NCBI RefSeq assembly: GCF_040939455.1
Contig: NC_134109.1
Location: 35,047,501-35,111,500, forward strand
DNA from: Microcebus murinus
Lineage: Eukaryota > Chordata > Mammalia > Primates > Cheirogaleidae
DNA: 64,000 bases
Direction of reading: 5' to 3'
In this document: positions 23,721-34,618 of the stretch, one piece after another
How positions within the stretch are numbered: position 1 is the first letter of the stretch
Layout of the letters: the number at the start of each line of letters is the position of its first letter
Position numbers and translations under genes: made by a program
Notes under the pieces: generated by a model
Seen by the model: only the letters and a program-made list of their open reading frames with translations
What the model was told of the DNA's origin: nothing
Database searches by the model: none

Positions 23721-24053
23721 AAATAACCTATGGGTCAGTGTTACAGCTCTTTTAGAATCTGTCTAGGAGGTTTTCCAGTCCTAACCAGAAGACCCTCAAA
23801 ACCCTCAAAAAAAAAAAAAAAAAAAAAAGAGAAAGAAAGAAAAAGAAGAAGGAAAAAAAGAGAAAGAAAGAAAAAGGGAGGGAAGGAAGGAAGGAAGGAA
23901 GGAAGGAAGGAAGGAAGGAAGGAAGGAAGGAAGGAAGGGAGGGAGGGAGGGAGGGAGGGAGGGAGGGAGGGAGGGAGGGAGGGAGGGAGGGAGGGAGGGA
24001 GGGAGGGAGGGAGGGAGGGAGGGAGGGAGGGAGGGGAAATAACCTATGGGTCA
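23721..24053 (+). mobile_element. Short poly(A)-tailed retroposed insert whose tail became a microsatellite
   Basis: A perfect 17-bp duplication (AAATAACCTATGGGTCA) lies at 23721-23737 and 24037-24053. The 299-bp insert between holds 69 nt of unique sequence (23738-23806, beginning GTGTTACAGCTCTTTTAG), then A22, then an AAAG-rich part, a GGAA array and a long GGGA array to 24036. The unique part could fold a GGTTTTC/GAAGACC stem. I do not recognise its source: it may be the 3' end of an mRNA or a small RNA. The structure is that of an L1-mobilised RNA. Confidence 0.85.
23880..24036 (+). repeat. (GGAA)n followed by (GGGA)n microsatellite
   Basis: About 14 GGAA units (to about 23936), then about 25 GGGA units, with G3 tracts spaced by single A. 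The two strands give artefact ORFs of Glu-Gly-Arg and Pro-Ser-Leu repeats. Confidence 0.97.
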
Positions 24054-24910
24054 AAGAAGAGATCACAATAGAAACTGAAAATATTTTTAATTGAATGATG
24101 ATAAAAATAGGACATCATCAAAACTTATGGGATATAACTTAAAGCTGTGCTTAGAAAGAAATGTGAAGCTTTCCAGGCATATATTAGAAACTAAAATAGA
24201 AAACAAACACACAATAGAAGAAAAAACAAAACACAGAGGTTGGTTCTTTAAAAAGGTAGATGAAATTAATAAACTCTTAGCAAGGTAAAAGGAGAAAACA
24301 CAAATAACCAGTATTAAGAATGAAAAGGGAGACATTACTATAGATATTATAGGTATGAAAAAGAATATAAAATGGTATTAAGAACAATCTTATGCTAGTA
24401 CATGTGAAAATATTGATAAAATGGACACATTCCTTAAAAATCATACCTTTCCAAAACTGGCATAAGAAAAAAGTAGAAAAGCTGACTAATTCAATTTCTA
24501 TTAAAGAAATCAAATCCAGAATTTTAAATTTTCCCACATGTCCTCCTTCCTCCCCACCATCCCTCCCCACCAAAATACTCCAGGCCCAGATGGCTTCCTT
24601 GGTAGACAGAATTCTAACAAACATTTCAAAACAGAACAAATAATAAAATTTTGTACAAACTCTTCCATATAATAAAATTAGCCTGCATAACTGTAATATC
24701 AAAACCTGAAGGACATCATAAGAAGGAAAAATTATAGGTAACTATCTCATTAACACAAAAAAAAATCAAAAACAAAACACTGGCAAATTTAATGCAGTAC
24801 CCCACTAAAACGTTCTCAGAGAAGGAGTATTTTCCCTAAGGAAAAGTAAGATATTCTTGATAACATAAGGAATAATGGATACAGGGTTGAAAAAAATAAA
24901 AGCCATATAT
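24054..24910 (+). repeat. Old L1 (L1M group), ORF2, part 2
   Basis: Continues the L1 after the insert: AAGAAGAGATCACAATAGAA, ATTAGAAACTAAAATAGA, a 'GTTGGTTCTTTAAAAAGGTA' block and 'CAGGCCCAGATGGCTTCCTT' (near 24582) are standard ORF2 text upstream of and into the RT domain. The end near 24910 is approximate. Confidence 0.75.
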
Positions 24911-25934
24911 AATAAAAGCTTATAATAATTATATGGCCGATGCTCTACACATTCCAATCTATGTCACTTACTCTAGGAATATAAGTATACTTCTTACATG
25001 AGAGATGAGCAGTTATAGAGAAGAGAGCATAGAAGATGATCTTCAAAACAACCAATTAGAACGATGGCTTCCCACATTCTATTACAAACTTCTTGAATAA
25101 AAATAAGACATGATCTGTGAAGAACAACATCAGTTTCCTTTCTACTGGTCTCAGTGTTCCATACTTGTTGCTGGAACAAATTTTTCCACCAGAAGATTTA
25201 TGGTTTGGCTGTAATCCATCTGGGCACATTACACACAATTCAAAAAAACAGGTAATCATAAGTTAATTACACATTCTTTGTGGTCTGTGGATTTATAGTT
25301 TAACAGCTAGCATCTAAATTCCAGAAGAAATCTCTTCTGCTTTCCTGGGCCAAACAAACAAACAAAAAAAAACCTTATCAATGGACCAAAAGTCACATTT
25401 GAATTTTTTTAAGTTGTGTTCTCAAAACTAAATGCCCCTTAAATAACAAGGATTAAGCTAAAAGGAAAGTTGTCAATTAAGCATTCTTTACATTGTACAA
25501 CTCTGTGAGATTCTGACACCCATCCAGTTTGAGCTTCACTGCTCAAGGGGGTTTCTGTACAAACGTCGGTAATTTTCTGGAAAATTTCAACTGTGACTAA
25601 GAAGCAATGTGGCTGGTTCAAATCCCAAGCAGCAAAAATTCTGTGAGCTGATAGCAATTTCACATTACTAAAGGTTGAAACAAAACAATCATGAAACATA
25701 AAAGGGCTGAGAAAGTATGTTTTCTCAGTTTTTAAAAGACAATCTACTACCTAATGTGCTAGCATTTAACAAATAAGAAAGAGATGTTTGGTAAAATACA
25801 AATACAAGGACGTAGAAAACCTAAATACCAAAGCCAACAGATCAATCATTAATTTTAGTCTAAATGTGCATCATCTCATGTCTACATTAATACTGTAAGA
25901 GTTTCCCAAGTTATCTCTTAATTCCAGTAAGGGA

Positions 25935-26105
25935 CATGCCCCAAATCCATCTGAAAATCTAAATCGTCCCTAAACATTTTCACTGTGTCATTCTCCTGAT
26001 AAAAAGCAACTATGGTTCCCTATTATCTATCAATCAGGTGTGTTTAAACTCAATTCTGGCTGTTTAAGACTACCATGATTTGACCTGATCCAATCTACTC
26101 AATCT
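25935..26105 (+). repeat. L2 fragment
   Basis: GTGTCATTCTCCTGATAAAA, ACTATGGTTCCCTATTATC and CATGATTTGACCTGATCCAA follow the L2 3' region. Confidence 0.5.
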
Positions 26106-26560
26106 CACTTCTGGTGTGGAAAGGCTGGAAGGTAAAATATGGCTACAAGTTCTTTGTAGGTCCACCAACCAAGAGGTGAAGTCTATTTCTTCCATCCTTG
26201 AATATGGGCAGACCTTTCAATTTGCAATAATCAACAGAATGTGATAGAATTGATGCTCTGTTATTTCTGATGCTCAGTCTTGAGAGACCTTGCAATTTCT
26301 GCTCTTGCTCTCTTGGAACACTACTATGTAAGAAACTTAGGCTATCCTGTCAGAAAGGAAACATGGAAGGGAACTAGCTGACGATCCCAACTCATCACTA
26401 AACATGACAGTGAGGTCATCTTGAACTGTCCAAATACAATCAAGCCACCAAATGACTGTCAGCCACAAAAGTGACTCTATATATAATTTTTTAAAAGCCT
26501 AGCTGAGGGCAGCCCAAATTTAAAAATCAAGAGCATATATGTGATTGTTGTTTTAAGCCC
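26106..26560 (+). repeat. MLT1-type MaLR LTR
   Basis: GACCTTGCAATTTCTGCTCT, GCTCTCTTGGAACACTAC, a decayed 'GAACTAGCTGACGATCCC' block and a terminal GTTGTTTTAAGCCCCTA are MLT1 words in order. Confidence 0.6.
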
Positions 26561-26649
26561 CTATGTTTATACATTACAGTATATTATATTATATTTTATT
26601 GTAACATATTATGAATATTTATAATTGTTTTATATATAATCCAAATATT

Positions 26650-27004
26650 AAAAAAGAATTGAATAAGAAAACAGATCATTCAATTTTTAAAACTAGACAA
26701 CAGATTTGAATAAATACTTCACCAAAGAAGATATATGAATGGCAAATGAACACTTAAAAAAAAATGCTGAACATCATTAATTATAGAAATGCAAGTTAAA
26801 AACCTCAATAAGATAACACTACATATTTATTAGAATAGCTAAAACAAAAATAACTGACAATAGCAAGTGATATTGGTATTTATCCAAGAGAAATAAAAAC
26901 TTATGTTGACACAAAAAATTATAGGGCAAAGGTTAATAGTGGCTTTGTTCATAATTGCCACAAAATGGAAACAATTTAATGTTCTTCAATTGGCAAATGG
27001 ATTT
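26650..27004 (+). repeat. L1 ORF2 3' region, part 1
   Basis: ACAGATTTGAATAAATACTT, ACCAAAGAAGATATATGAAT and 'GGAAACAATTTAATGTTC' follow the L1 ORF2 C-terminal region of an old mammalian L1. Interrupted by an LTR at 27005. Confidence 0.75.
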
Positions 27005-27381
27005 TGCTATGGTTTGGATGTAGTTTGTCTCCATAAAAACTCATGTTAAAATTTGATTCCCAACAAGGCAGTGCTGGGAGGTGAGAACTAATGGGAGGTA
27101 TTTGAGTCATGGAGGCAGATTCCTCATGAATAAATTAATGTCCTCCCTCTAGGGTGAGTTTTCACTCTCATGGGAATAAATTAGTTCTATCTCTTTCCCC
27201 ATGCCCATTCCCCTTCTGAGTCCCACCATAAGTTGAAGCACCATGAGACCCACACCAGATAAAGCTGCCCAATCTTGGACTTTTCAGCCACCAGAATCAT
27301 GAGCCCAAAAAACCTTTTTTCTCTATAAATTATCCAGTCTCATGTATTCTGTTATAGTAACACTAAACAGACTAAGATACA
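27005..27381 (+). repeat. MST/THE1-type MaLR solitary LTR
   Basis: Starts TGCTATGGTTTGGATGTAGT and ends near ACAGACTAAGATACA. It contains GCAGTGCTGGGAGGTGAGAA and an ATTATCCAGTCTCATGTATT block, the MST/THE1 layout. It splits an L1. Non-coding; no internal retroviral region remains. Confidence 0.88.
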
Positions 27382-27640
27382 CCTATATAATGGAATATTA
27401 CTCAAAATTAAAAAGGAATAAAAATACCACTCTGCAATAAAAAAGACTAAAGTACTAATACACACAATAACACTGATGAATATCAAATACATTTTGCTAA
27501 ATTTAAAAAGCCATAAAGCAAATTAACAGGTGGCAAAAAATAAACAAATAAATTTTAAAAGCCAGAATCAAAAGGCTACATAATACAAGATTCCATTTAT
27601 AGGACATTCTGGGACCAGAAAAAAGTAGGACAGAAAAAAT
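27382..27640 (+). repeat. L1 ORF2 3' region, part 2
   Basis: ATAATGGAATATTACTCAAA resumes exactly where the L1 C-terminal text would continue after 27004. Confidence 0.7.
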
Positions 27641-27682
27641 GTATCAGTAAGAGATTTTTTTGGTAATTGATGCGTCTCTGTT

Positions 27683-27915
27683 TTCTCTGGGAGGCAATAC
27701 AGTTCATCAGAGCTCAGGTGTTGGAGTCACATATCACTTGTGAAAAGTGTCATTGGGCATATTAAACTACTTAACATCCCTATGATCCTTCATCTGTAAG
27801 ATGGTTATGAAAATGGTACTAGCATCTCATAAAGATACTGTGGAAATCAATGAGATGATCCATGCAAAGTCTTTGGCACAATACCTGGCACATGGCAATT
27901 AATGATAGCTAGTTT
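27683..27915 (+). repeat. MIR
   Basis: CAGAGCTCAGGTGTTGGAGT, CTACTTAACATCCCTATGAT, ATCAATGAGATGATCCATGC and AATACCTGGCACATGGCAAT are in MIR order. Confidence 0.75.
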
Positions 27916-27969
27916 AAATCATCAATTTTTGGTTCCCATAAAAATAAATGAGTAAGACTCTACTGAAAG

Positions 27970-28145
27970 ATCACCTCCTCTATGACCCTTCCTGAGTACC
28001 CCCAAGTAGGAAATAAAATAATACACAAATTCAAGAAGTTGTACATTTTCCAACCCCTGACCACTCAGTATTTTACTGACTGGTACTCCTATAATAAATG
28101 ACAGGGATAATGTTTCATTCATTTTTGTCTTAACACCTAGCATTG
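27970..28145 (+). repeat. L2 fragment
   Basis: CCTTCCTGAGTACCCCCAAG, ATGACAGGGATAATGTTTC and TTAACACCTAGCATTGTC follow the L2 3' end. Confidence 0.6.
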
Positions 28146-29050
28146 TCTTTCATAAGACATAAAAAGACCCAAAATAATATTATAGTGAAGAAAAAAGTCA
28201 TGGAAGTAGATAAAGGGAAAAATCTGAGTTCTAAAGAAAGAGTGGAAGGCAGTGGTGGTGGAGGACCATACCACAGACATCCTCACTACGGTCTCAAGGG
28301 TAAAAAACACTGCCAACTACCTTCTTCCCTCACAGAATGCTCCTCAGTTTCTATAACATAGCTGTCTCCTGCTACTCTTCCACTTTCCATTACTCAATTT
28401 ATTTGTTCTTCAAAAAGAAATGAACTTTCAGCTCTTTATCTCTACTCCATTTCCCTTAGAGGCAATTACCAGCTCTAGAGTAATGACTCACAAATCTTCA
28501 TTTCAAGCCTCAACCTCTATCTTGAGGGATAGCAAGCACTAAATATATGATCATCTTCAATTATAAAGTAGAGGAATTAGAAGATACTAGGTAACTTTCA
28601 AACTCAATAACTGAAAAAAATACAAAGATCATCTATGTAATACTATGATTACTTGCTCCCTGAAAATAAGGAACTTTAGTTTTTCAAACACTTGATGCCT
28701 TCTAACAGATATATGTCATATTTTTTATAGACTAGAAGCAGCAACAATAGTAATTCTCCACATTCCATATCCATTTGTTTTATTTAATGATGAATTTTTG
28801 TTTCTTCATTTTAATAAGTTATAGTTAGACTAACTCAGCCTCCCAATTATGTCTTTGCTATAGTTCATACGACAAAATTTTTAATACACACTAATTTAAT
28901 CATATAAAATTTGGATTTAATATTTAATATATCAAAATTAAGACAATTATAAGTAAAATATAAGCACAAAAATAAAATGGCATAGTCTTTCTATATTTAA
29001 ATTCATATGCAAAATAAGAATGCCACTATGGAGAAATTCTCTATATTTAA

Positions 29051-29336
29051 CACATTGACTGCCACACATACAAAAAAGAACAAAAACTTTTCCTTGGGGC
29101 CACAGTGTTTTATTACAAAAATAGAATAAAAATTTCAAGTATAATTTAAAGGTAAACATAAATAGAAAACCAAAATTTATTGACTTCTATTCATTTAATC
29201 CATGTTTTTAGAATTAAATTGTCAATATTAATTGTAACAATAAGAACATCAACATTTAAGATTTTATATATGCTTCATGCGGCTCCGGGGTCAAAACTAA
29301 AGTGAGTTAAATACAACTCTTGTGGCAATTAATGTA
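29051..29336. mobile_element. TTAA-flanked MITE next to the FUT8 exon
   Basis: TTAA at 29047-29050 and 29337-29340 flank 286 bp. The left end CACATTGACTGCCACA pairs with the reverse complement of the right end TACATTAATTGCCACA (14 of 16). TTAA duplication plus short inverted ends suggests a piggyBac-like non-autonomous element, older and with different ends from the one at 18133. No ORF. It lies 158 bp inside the intron from the FUT8 donor. Confidence 0.65.
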
Positions 29337-29494
29337 TTAATACATAGATAGAAAAATATCCTAGGATATTTAAATTTCTGCAAAGAGAGCAATTTATAAA
29401 AATTATTAACTATTTTCAGTAGCTGAATGAAGCTCTATATCTAAAAGCAAAGTATAATATTTCATTATTCTCCCTTCAGTATTTCAGAACCTAC

Positions 29495-29697
29495 CGGAGA
29501 GATTCAGCCATTCGCCTCAAGTCTTCATTCTGCTGTTTTAAGCGTTCTAGCTTTGCCAGAATCTTGGACAGTTCTCGGCTAGAGTGATCAGGGTGGTCAT
29601 TATCTCGTACCAAGTGACCACCTATATAAAATAGCAAGGTCCCCCAGGCAAAAAGAATGAGCATAATCCAACGCCAGGAACCAGTCCATGGCCGCAT
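29495..29697 (-). CDS. FUT8: FUT8 first coding exon (alpha-1,6-fucosyltransferase), codons 1-67 plus two bases
   Basis: FUT8 is the Golgi enzyme that moves fucose from GDP-fucose to the innermost GlcNAc of N-glycans (core fucosylation). The translation begins [20 protein letters not shown] and matches mammalian FUT8 as I know it, with no visible change. Residues 1-9 are a short basic cytosolic tail. Residues about 10-30 are a hydrophobic signal anchor (type II membrane protein). Residues about 41-67 are a heptad-like charged stretch ([19 protein letters not shown]), the start of the coiled-coil stem. The reading frame runs into an in-frame TAG at 29493-29491, but this lies inside a consensus donor (CTCCG/GTAGGT, GT at 29494-29493), so the exon ends at 29495 within the Arg68 codon. 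The start ATG has A at -3. The catalytic domain is encoded by exons outside the window. Confidence 0.97.
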
Positions 29698-29735
29698 TTT
29701 CAGATTTGCAACTCACTCCCCTGGATTCCTGGAGC

Positions 29736-29753
29736 TCAAAGAATTGAAAACAT
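29736..29753 (-). promoter_or_regulatory. uORF3, five codons
   Basis: ATG TTT TCA ATT CTT TGA, with A at -3. It ends 38 nt before the FUT8 ATG, a short distance for reinitiation. Confidence 0.5.
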
Positions 29754-29801
29754 TGTAACTCTGTTTCTAGTTAGTGCACAGGTGAATAGACTTCTGTTGT
29801 T

Positions 29802-29810
29802 TCAACACAT
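29802..29810 (-). promoter_or_regulatory. uORF2, minimal (ATG TGT TGA)
   Basis: A start codon with A at -3 is followed by one sense codon and TGA. Such near-minimal uORFs can stall or shed ribosomes in other mRNAs. No functional evidence can be read from this sequence. Confidence 0.5.
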
Positions 29811-29816
29811 GATGCT

Positions 29817-29906
29817 TCAAATGATTCTCTTATGGTCCCGTGGTGAATCTTTCAAAGAGATCCTTCTGGTGATATGAGCAGGAAGCTTTATTGTCCTGTG
29901 CTTCAT
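29817..29906 (-). promoter_or_regulatory. uORF1 in the FUT8 leader (29 codons)
   Basis: ATG at 29906-29904 opens a 29-codon frame ending in TGA at 29819-29817, well before the FUT8 start. The context is weak (T at -3, A at +4), so leaky scanning is expected. The peptide is basic (starts MKHRTIKLP) and resembles nothing I know. The frame is directly visible; a role in translation is inference. Confidence 0.6.
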
Positions 29907-31557
29907 GGACTCTACATGCTGTGGAAAGAATAAGAAATGTATTTAAGTTATTTAAGATATGTAAAATAGCATATACTAAGATTCATGGAGTTAAAGGAAC
30001 CACACTGGTGTTGACTGGCCAACAGGATGGAAGATAACCGAATTGCCTAATAACAAGCAAAAAGTAAAAGCTTTAAGTCTGTATACTAAATCAACCACAT
30101 ACATTAGGGCTCTACTAGAAAACAGATTAATTAGCCTGAAAGTTCTCTTAAGCACCATCATTCACTTTTCCTTCTTACGTTATTGTGCAATAGCTCATAC
30201 AGGGAGCTTAAGATTGTATCTTTGAATAATCAATCAAAACCAAAATGTTTTCAACTACATATTTTGGGGTAATGTGTTCATTATCTCAAACAGAAACATG
30301 TTCTCTGTCTGAATGAATTCATTCCTTTAAGTTCTCGACTCCTTTCTCCTCCTCCTCATTGCTCAGCTGCATTATATTGGTTAACTCTGCAAGTGACAGG
30401 CAAATTGTCACTTCAAGAATAAATCCTAAAACTGGCATGCATTTAGCTAAGCAAAGGTTATCACAGCCACTAACCAGCTGGCAACCATTCTAGCCATCAC
30501 AAGCAAAGGTTTCAATGGATCAGGCTAGACTATTCCTTCCTCAAATTTATTAAAAATATCAACATTTACAACAGAATTTTAATACTAGTTACATCATAGT
30601 TAATGTGCATCTTAAACTACAAATGCACATGCTTTTATAGGCCTGGTTATGGGTTTCAATTGTCATTTCTCCATTATCAAGCGTAGAATTCCCTTGGAAA
30701 CAAAACTATTTTCTCCCTAAAAAAAGAATTTGTAGGTAAAGATATAATTCAAAACCATTTGACAACTCCAGAGCTATAGAAGTCATATATCCAGGCACAG
30801 AGTTACTTGTAGAAGAGAACAGAGAAAAAAACAGGATACAGTTTCTGTACATAAGATTGACTATGAGGGGAATTTGACTACTAATTAAGTTATAAAAGAT
30901 TAGATAGAAAAGTTGGAGAAGGGGTTTTAAAAATCACAGCACAAGGCCACTATTTTTCAACTTCTGAACGTCAAATCTCAATTGTTTTAAGTGACCAAGT
31001 ATTCAGAAAGAAGAAAATCTCTTCAGATGAGTGGCCTAGAAATGCTCGAGTGCCTTCCCATTTACTCCTCCACTATTTACCTTGATGTTATTGGTTTACA
31101 CTGGCTAAAACATACAATGAAAAGAACTGTACTCACTGAAAATCATTTGGAAACCAAATAAAAAAGCAAAAAGCAAAATGAAAATTTTTTGTCTGTTGTT
31201 TTATTAACTATTCTTAAATCTATCAATATCACTGTTTGTATTGACTTCATTATTTGTCCTGTCCTTTTCTCAAAATTCTTTCTCAAATTCTGGCTCTTCT
31301 AATCTCAGGTATCCTCATCTATTCACCAAAACATAAGAAAAACATAAGAATAATTAAAGTTTATTCAATGTTTCAGATAAAAGATCTAGTCATATGAGGT
31401 ATACTTTACATCTGATGTAAAAACAATACAGACATTCAGGGCTTCCTGATTTAAAAATAAATTAATTAATCCATTCTGACATCCTACAGAAATGGATTCA
31501 ATTTAGTATGTATTAAACAAAAAATGTAAGTATTAAATTTGAATTAATAGTATTTAT

Positions 31558-31882
31558 TTATTTTTGAGACAGAGTCTCACTCTGTTGCCCAGGATAGTGT
31601 GTCATGTCATCAGCCTAGCTCACAGCAACCTCAAACTCCTGGGCTCAAGCAATCCTCCTGCCTCAGCCTCCCAAGTAGCTGGGACTACAGGCATGTGCCA
31701 CAATGTCTGGCTAATTTTTCTATATATATTTTTAGTTGTCCATATAATTTCTTTGAATTTTAAGTAGAGACGGGGTCTTGCTCTTGCTCAGGCTGGTCTC
31801 GAACTCCTGAGCTCAAATGATCCACCTGCCTTGGCCTCCCAGAGTGCTAGGGATTATAGGCATAAGTCCCTGTGCTCGGCCT
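31558..31882 (-). repeat. Strepsirrhine-type Alu
   Basis: The plus strand shows CAGCCTAGCTCACAGCAACC and an arm linker with ATATATATTTTTAGTTGTCC, both lemur-type. Flanking GAATTAATA/GAGTTAATA looks like the duplication. Confidence 0.88.
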
Positions 31883-31990
31883 GAGTTAATAATTTTTTGT
31901 GACAACATATGCAATACTGTAAAATACCATTATATACCACATGCTGAACCTATAATATATCCTACTTAACTCCAAGCTATTAAGATATAA

Positions 31991-32315
31991 CTTGTCCCTC
32001 AGTATATACAGGGGATTGAGTTCCAGGAAAACCCTCCAGCCCTTCCCCTATTGCTGCAGATATCAAAATCCACAAATGTTCAAGTCTCTTATATAAAATA
32101 GCATAATATTTGCATATAACCTACATACATCCTTCTGACTTTAAATCATCTCTAGATTACTTATAATTCCTAATACAATGTAAATGCTATGTAAATAGTT
32201 GCTGTACTGTCTTTTTTAAATTTGTACTATTTTTTATTATTTTTTTCCAAATATTTTTGATCCACAGTTCATTGAACACATGGATGTATAAACCACAGAT
32301 ACAGAGGGCCAACAG
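31991..32315 (+). mobile_element. MER2-type (Tigger-derived) MITE
   Basis: CCTCAGTATATACAGGGGAT at the left, TTTAAATCATCTCTAGATTA in the middle and ATACAGAGGGCCAACAGTAT at the right are MER2 signature text with pairing ends. Confidence 0.82.
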
Positions 32316-32925
32316 TATATAAGATATCAAAGTGTTTTTTTCTTTTCCTTCATAACAAAAGTAACTTAGAAAGACAGACAACTAAAGCAAAGATAGCTTT
32401 CTAAAATTGAATAATTTAAATAAAAAATAATAAAAAGATATGCTACATTTTCCTTAGAATTACAACAAAAATTATCATATTTAAAGCCAACAAAAGATAT
32501 AACTTGAATAGTAATAAAAGTTTACAGATACATAAATTTTGTTATACAAAGTACTTTAGATTTTTATAGCCACTATTAAAAATATCCAAGACATTAAATT
32601 ACTACGTTACAAAGTCATAATGATAGTACATGAATTGTATAAAGCAAAAATTATTATAGGAACAAAATATGGTCATTTTCTTAATTAACAGCATCATCTG
32701 AACTCTGTTTTTGGAGAGAATGTTTCCCATGATTTTATTGTTCTTAGCCAGTATTTAAAAACGGGAACAACAGAACCAAGCCAGGTTGAAAAATGAGTAG
32801 TTTCTTAGGTAATTTTCCTTAGCATGGTTTAAACAAGCAGATATAGAATTTTTTCCCTATCTACTAACCAAAATGAATGCTTGCTTACTCACTCATTATG
32901 TTTATTGTTTGAACCATGCCTGTTA

Positions 32926-33048
32926 AAATATAAACTACATAATTTTTATTCATTTTGTTCACTGATGTATCCCAAGCATTTAGGACAGTACCTGCCACTA
33001 GGTAGACACTAGTGAATATTTTTGAATGAATGAATGAATGAATGAGGG
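32926..33048 (+). repeat. L2 3' end with (TGAA)n tail
   Basis: ATTTTGTTCACTGATGTATC, GACAGTACCTGCCACTAGGT and (GAATGAAT)n form the classic L2 terminus. Confidence 0.75.
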
Positions 33049-33335
33049 CCAGGCATGGTGGCTCATGCCTGTAATCTCAGCACTTTGGGAGGCTGAGGCA
33101 GGAGGACGGCTTAGGGATAGGAAGTTAAGAATAGCCTGAGCAAGAGCCAGACCTCAGCTCTACAAAAAACAGAAGAATTAGCTGGGCACATGCCTGTAGT
33201 CTTAGCTACTCAGGAGGCTAAGGCAGGAGGATCACTTGAGCCCAGGAGATTGAGGTTGCAGTGCACTATGATGATGCCACTGCACTAATTCAGGCAACAG
33301 AGCAAGACCCTATCTCAAAAATAAATAAATAAATA
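33049..33335 (+). repeat. Alu
   Basis: GGCCAGGCATGGTGGCTCAT start, right arm with ACTATGATGATGCCACTGCA and an AAATAAATAA tail. A smaller antisense Alu scrap lies at 33973-34012. Confidence 0.88.
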
Positions 33336-34618
33336 TGGGAATGAGTGAGTAAAGAATATCATATATAACAGATATGTCATAGAGTCCAAGCACATCAGAT
33401 GCAACTGCATTTATGCCCCACTAAAGACAACAAATCTGAATGGAGAAAGTGAGAAAGACGCGATTATAAGGCAAATGGTTCAAAAATAAAGTCATTAATA
33501 AACTTTAAGATTTATTACTGTCAACATATACCTTACAAGACACTCCTCAATTGACTAAAATTAATTGGCCTGAAAGACCATAAGACTAGAAGTCTTTTGG
33601 TTTACCTTTTCACCATGAAAAGATTTCTTATTTGCCTCATCTGGAATATTCACTTTGCAAAGACAAATGGTATGATTGAAGAAAGTATGTATAGCCATTG
33701 ATAGGAAAGTCAACTTATTTTTCAAAGTATTAGTGGAAAATGTCAAATTTATTAGTAAAAATATTTCAACATTACATATACCATGAACTAATTTCTAACT
33801 AGAATTTAAATAGCAGTGCTTGAGATTTCTCCTCAGAGTGAGTTGCTTTCAAATATTCATCAATTTATTACTGTTTGAGATTCACGAAGTACCCTTCATC
33901 TGCAGAATATTAAATGGATTGAAATGTGTCAGCCTTCTTTCTACAAAGGTATTTGATTAGTGATATCACTTTAAAAAAAGAGAGATTCTCACACTATGTC
34001 TCCCAGGCTAGACTGATATCACTTTTTGGGGGTACTAAGGTATTTAAATGATCCATTTATTTTGGTATTTACAGAGTTCTTTGGGTTATATTTGCTTAAT
34101 GTCTCTGGAACAATAAATACATTATATGTAATTTTTCAAAGTACTTTCCTTAACCTGGTAGCTACAGTTCAGTATCAGTAAGATAAGTAGCTTTAACAAA
34201 GTTGCTATGAGGCTTAAATAAGGTTAATATACATAAAGCATTTACTATAATGCCTCTGCCTGGAGGCATTTACTAAACATCAGCACAGAAAGTGATAACC
34301 CAAACAAAGCACAGCTATCTTCCTCAGGTGGGAAGACTGAGACCAAAGTTCAGGGTATTTAAGGTGAGTGGAATAGGCAGGTCAGTGTATTAAAGAAGAG
34401 GGAGCTGCCTAGGAAAAAAGCTCCAGAAATTTGCATAGCAGATCCTTTGAGTCTTTGGCCAGATACTAAACTAAACACACTTAGTAAGACCTCATCAGGC
34501 TGGCAAAGAACAATCATCAGGAAAAGAAAAATTAAATAAGCTGAACATATCTCAGAGATTATACAAAGTTGGAAGATTTATCAGTTCCAACCAAGTACAA
34601 TGAAGATACCATATAGAA

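Larger units (their letters stand above)
1..29494 (-). other. FUT8: FUT8 intron downstream of the first coding exon (partial)
   Basis: It starts at the GTAGGT donor at 29494 and runs out of the window at position 1. No sequence resembling the next FUT8 coding exon was found on the minus strand. Almost everything recognisable here is transposon-derived. Stretches with no assigned element include 1-790, 1291-1909, 4431-5055, 6746-7848, 8009-9139, 11691-12956, 15549-16654, 17593-18128, 19521-20700, 24911-25934 and 28146-29046. These are AT-rich with only short ORFs unlike any protein I know. Confidence 0.8.
29698..29918 (-). other. FUT8: FUT8 5' UTR part of the first coding exon, with splice acceptor
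   Basis: Read on the minus strand, a pyrimidine-rich tract (TTATTCTTTCCACAG) ends with AG at 29920-29919, so the exon starts at 29918 (CATGTAGAG...). This gives 221 nt of leader before the FUT8 ATG and an exon of 424 bp in total. The leader holds three upstream ATGs, each followed by a stop before the main start. The sequence fits what I recall of the human FUT8 leader, but the exon start rests on the acceptor motif and not on transcript data. Confidence 0.85.

Noticed and set aside
23880..24036. Regular repeat array considered as a CRISPR
   Set aside because: Four-base tandem repeat with no spacers, in a mammalian genome.
23730..24071. 113- and 104-residue ORFs on both strands over the GGAA/GGGA array
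   Set aside because: Period-4 repeat read in three frames gives open frames by construction.
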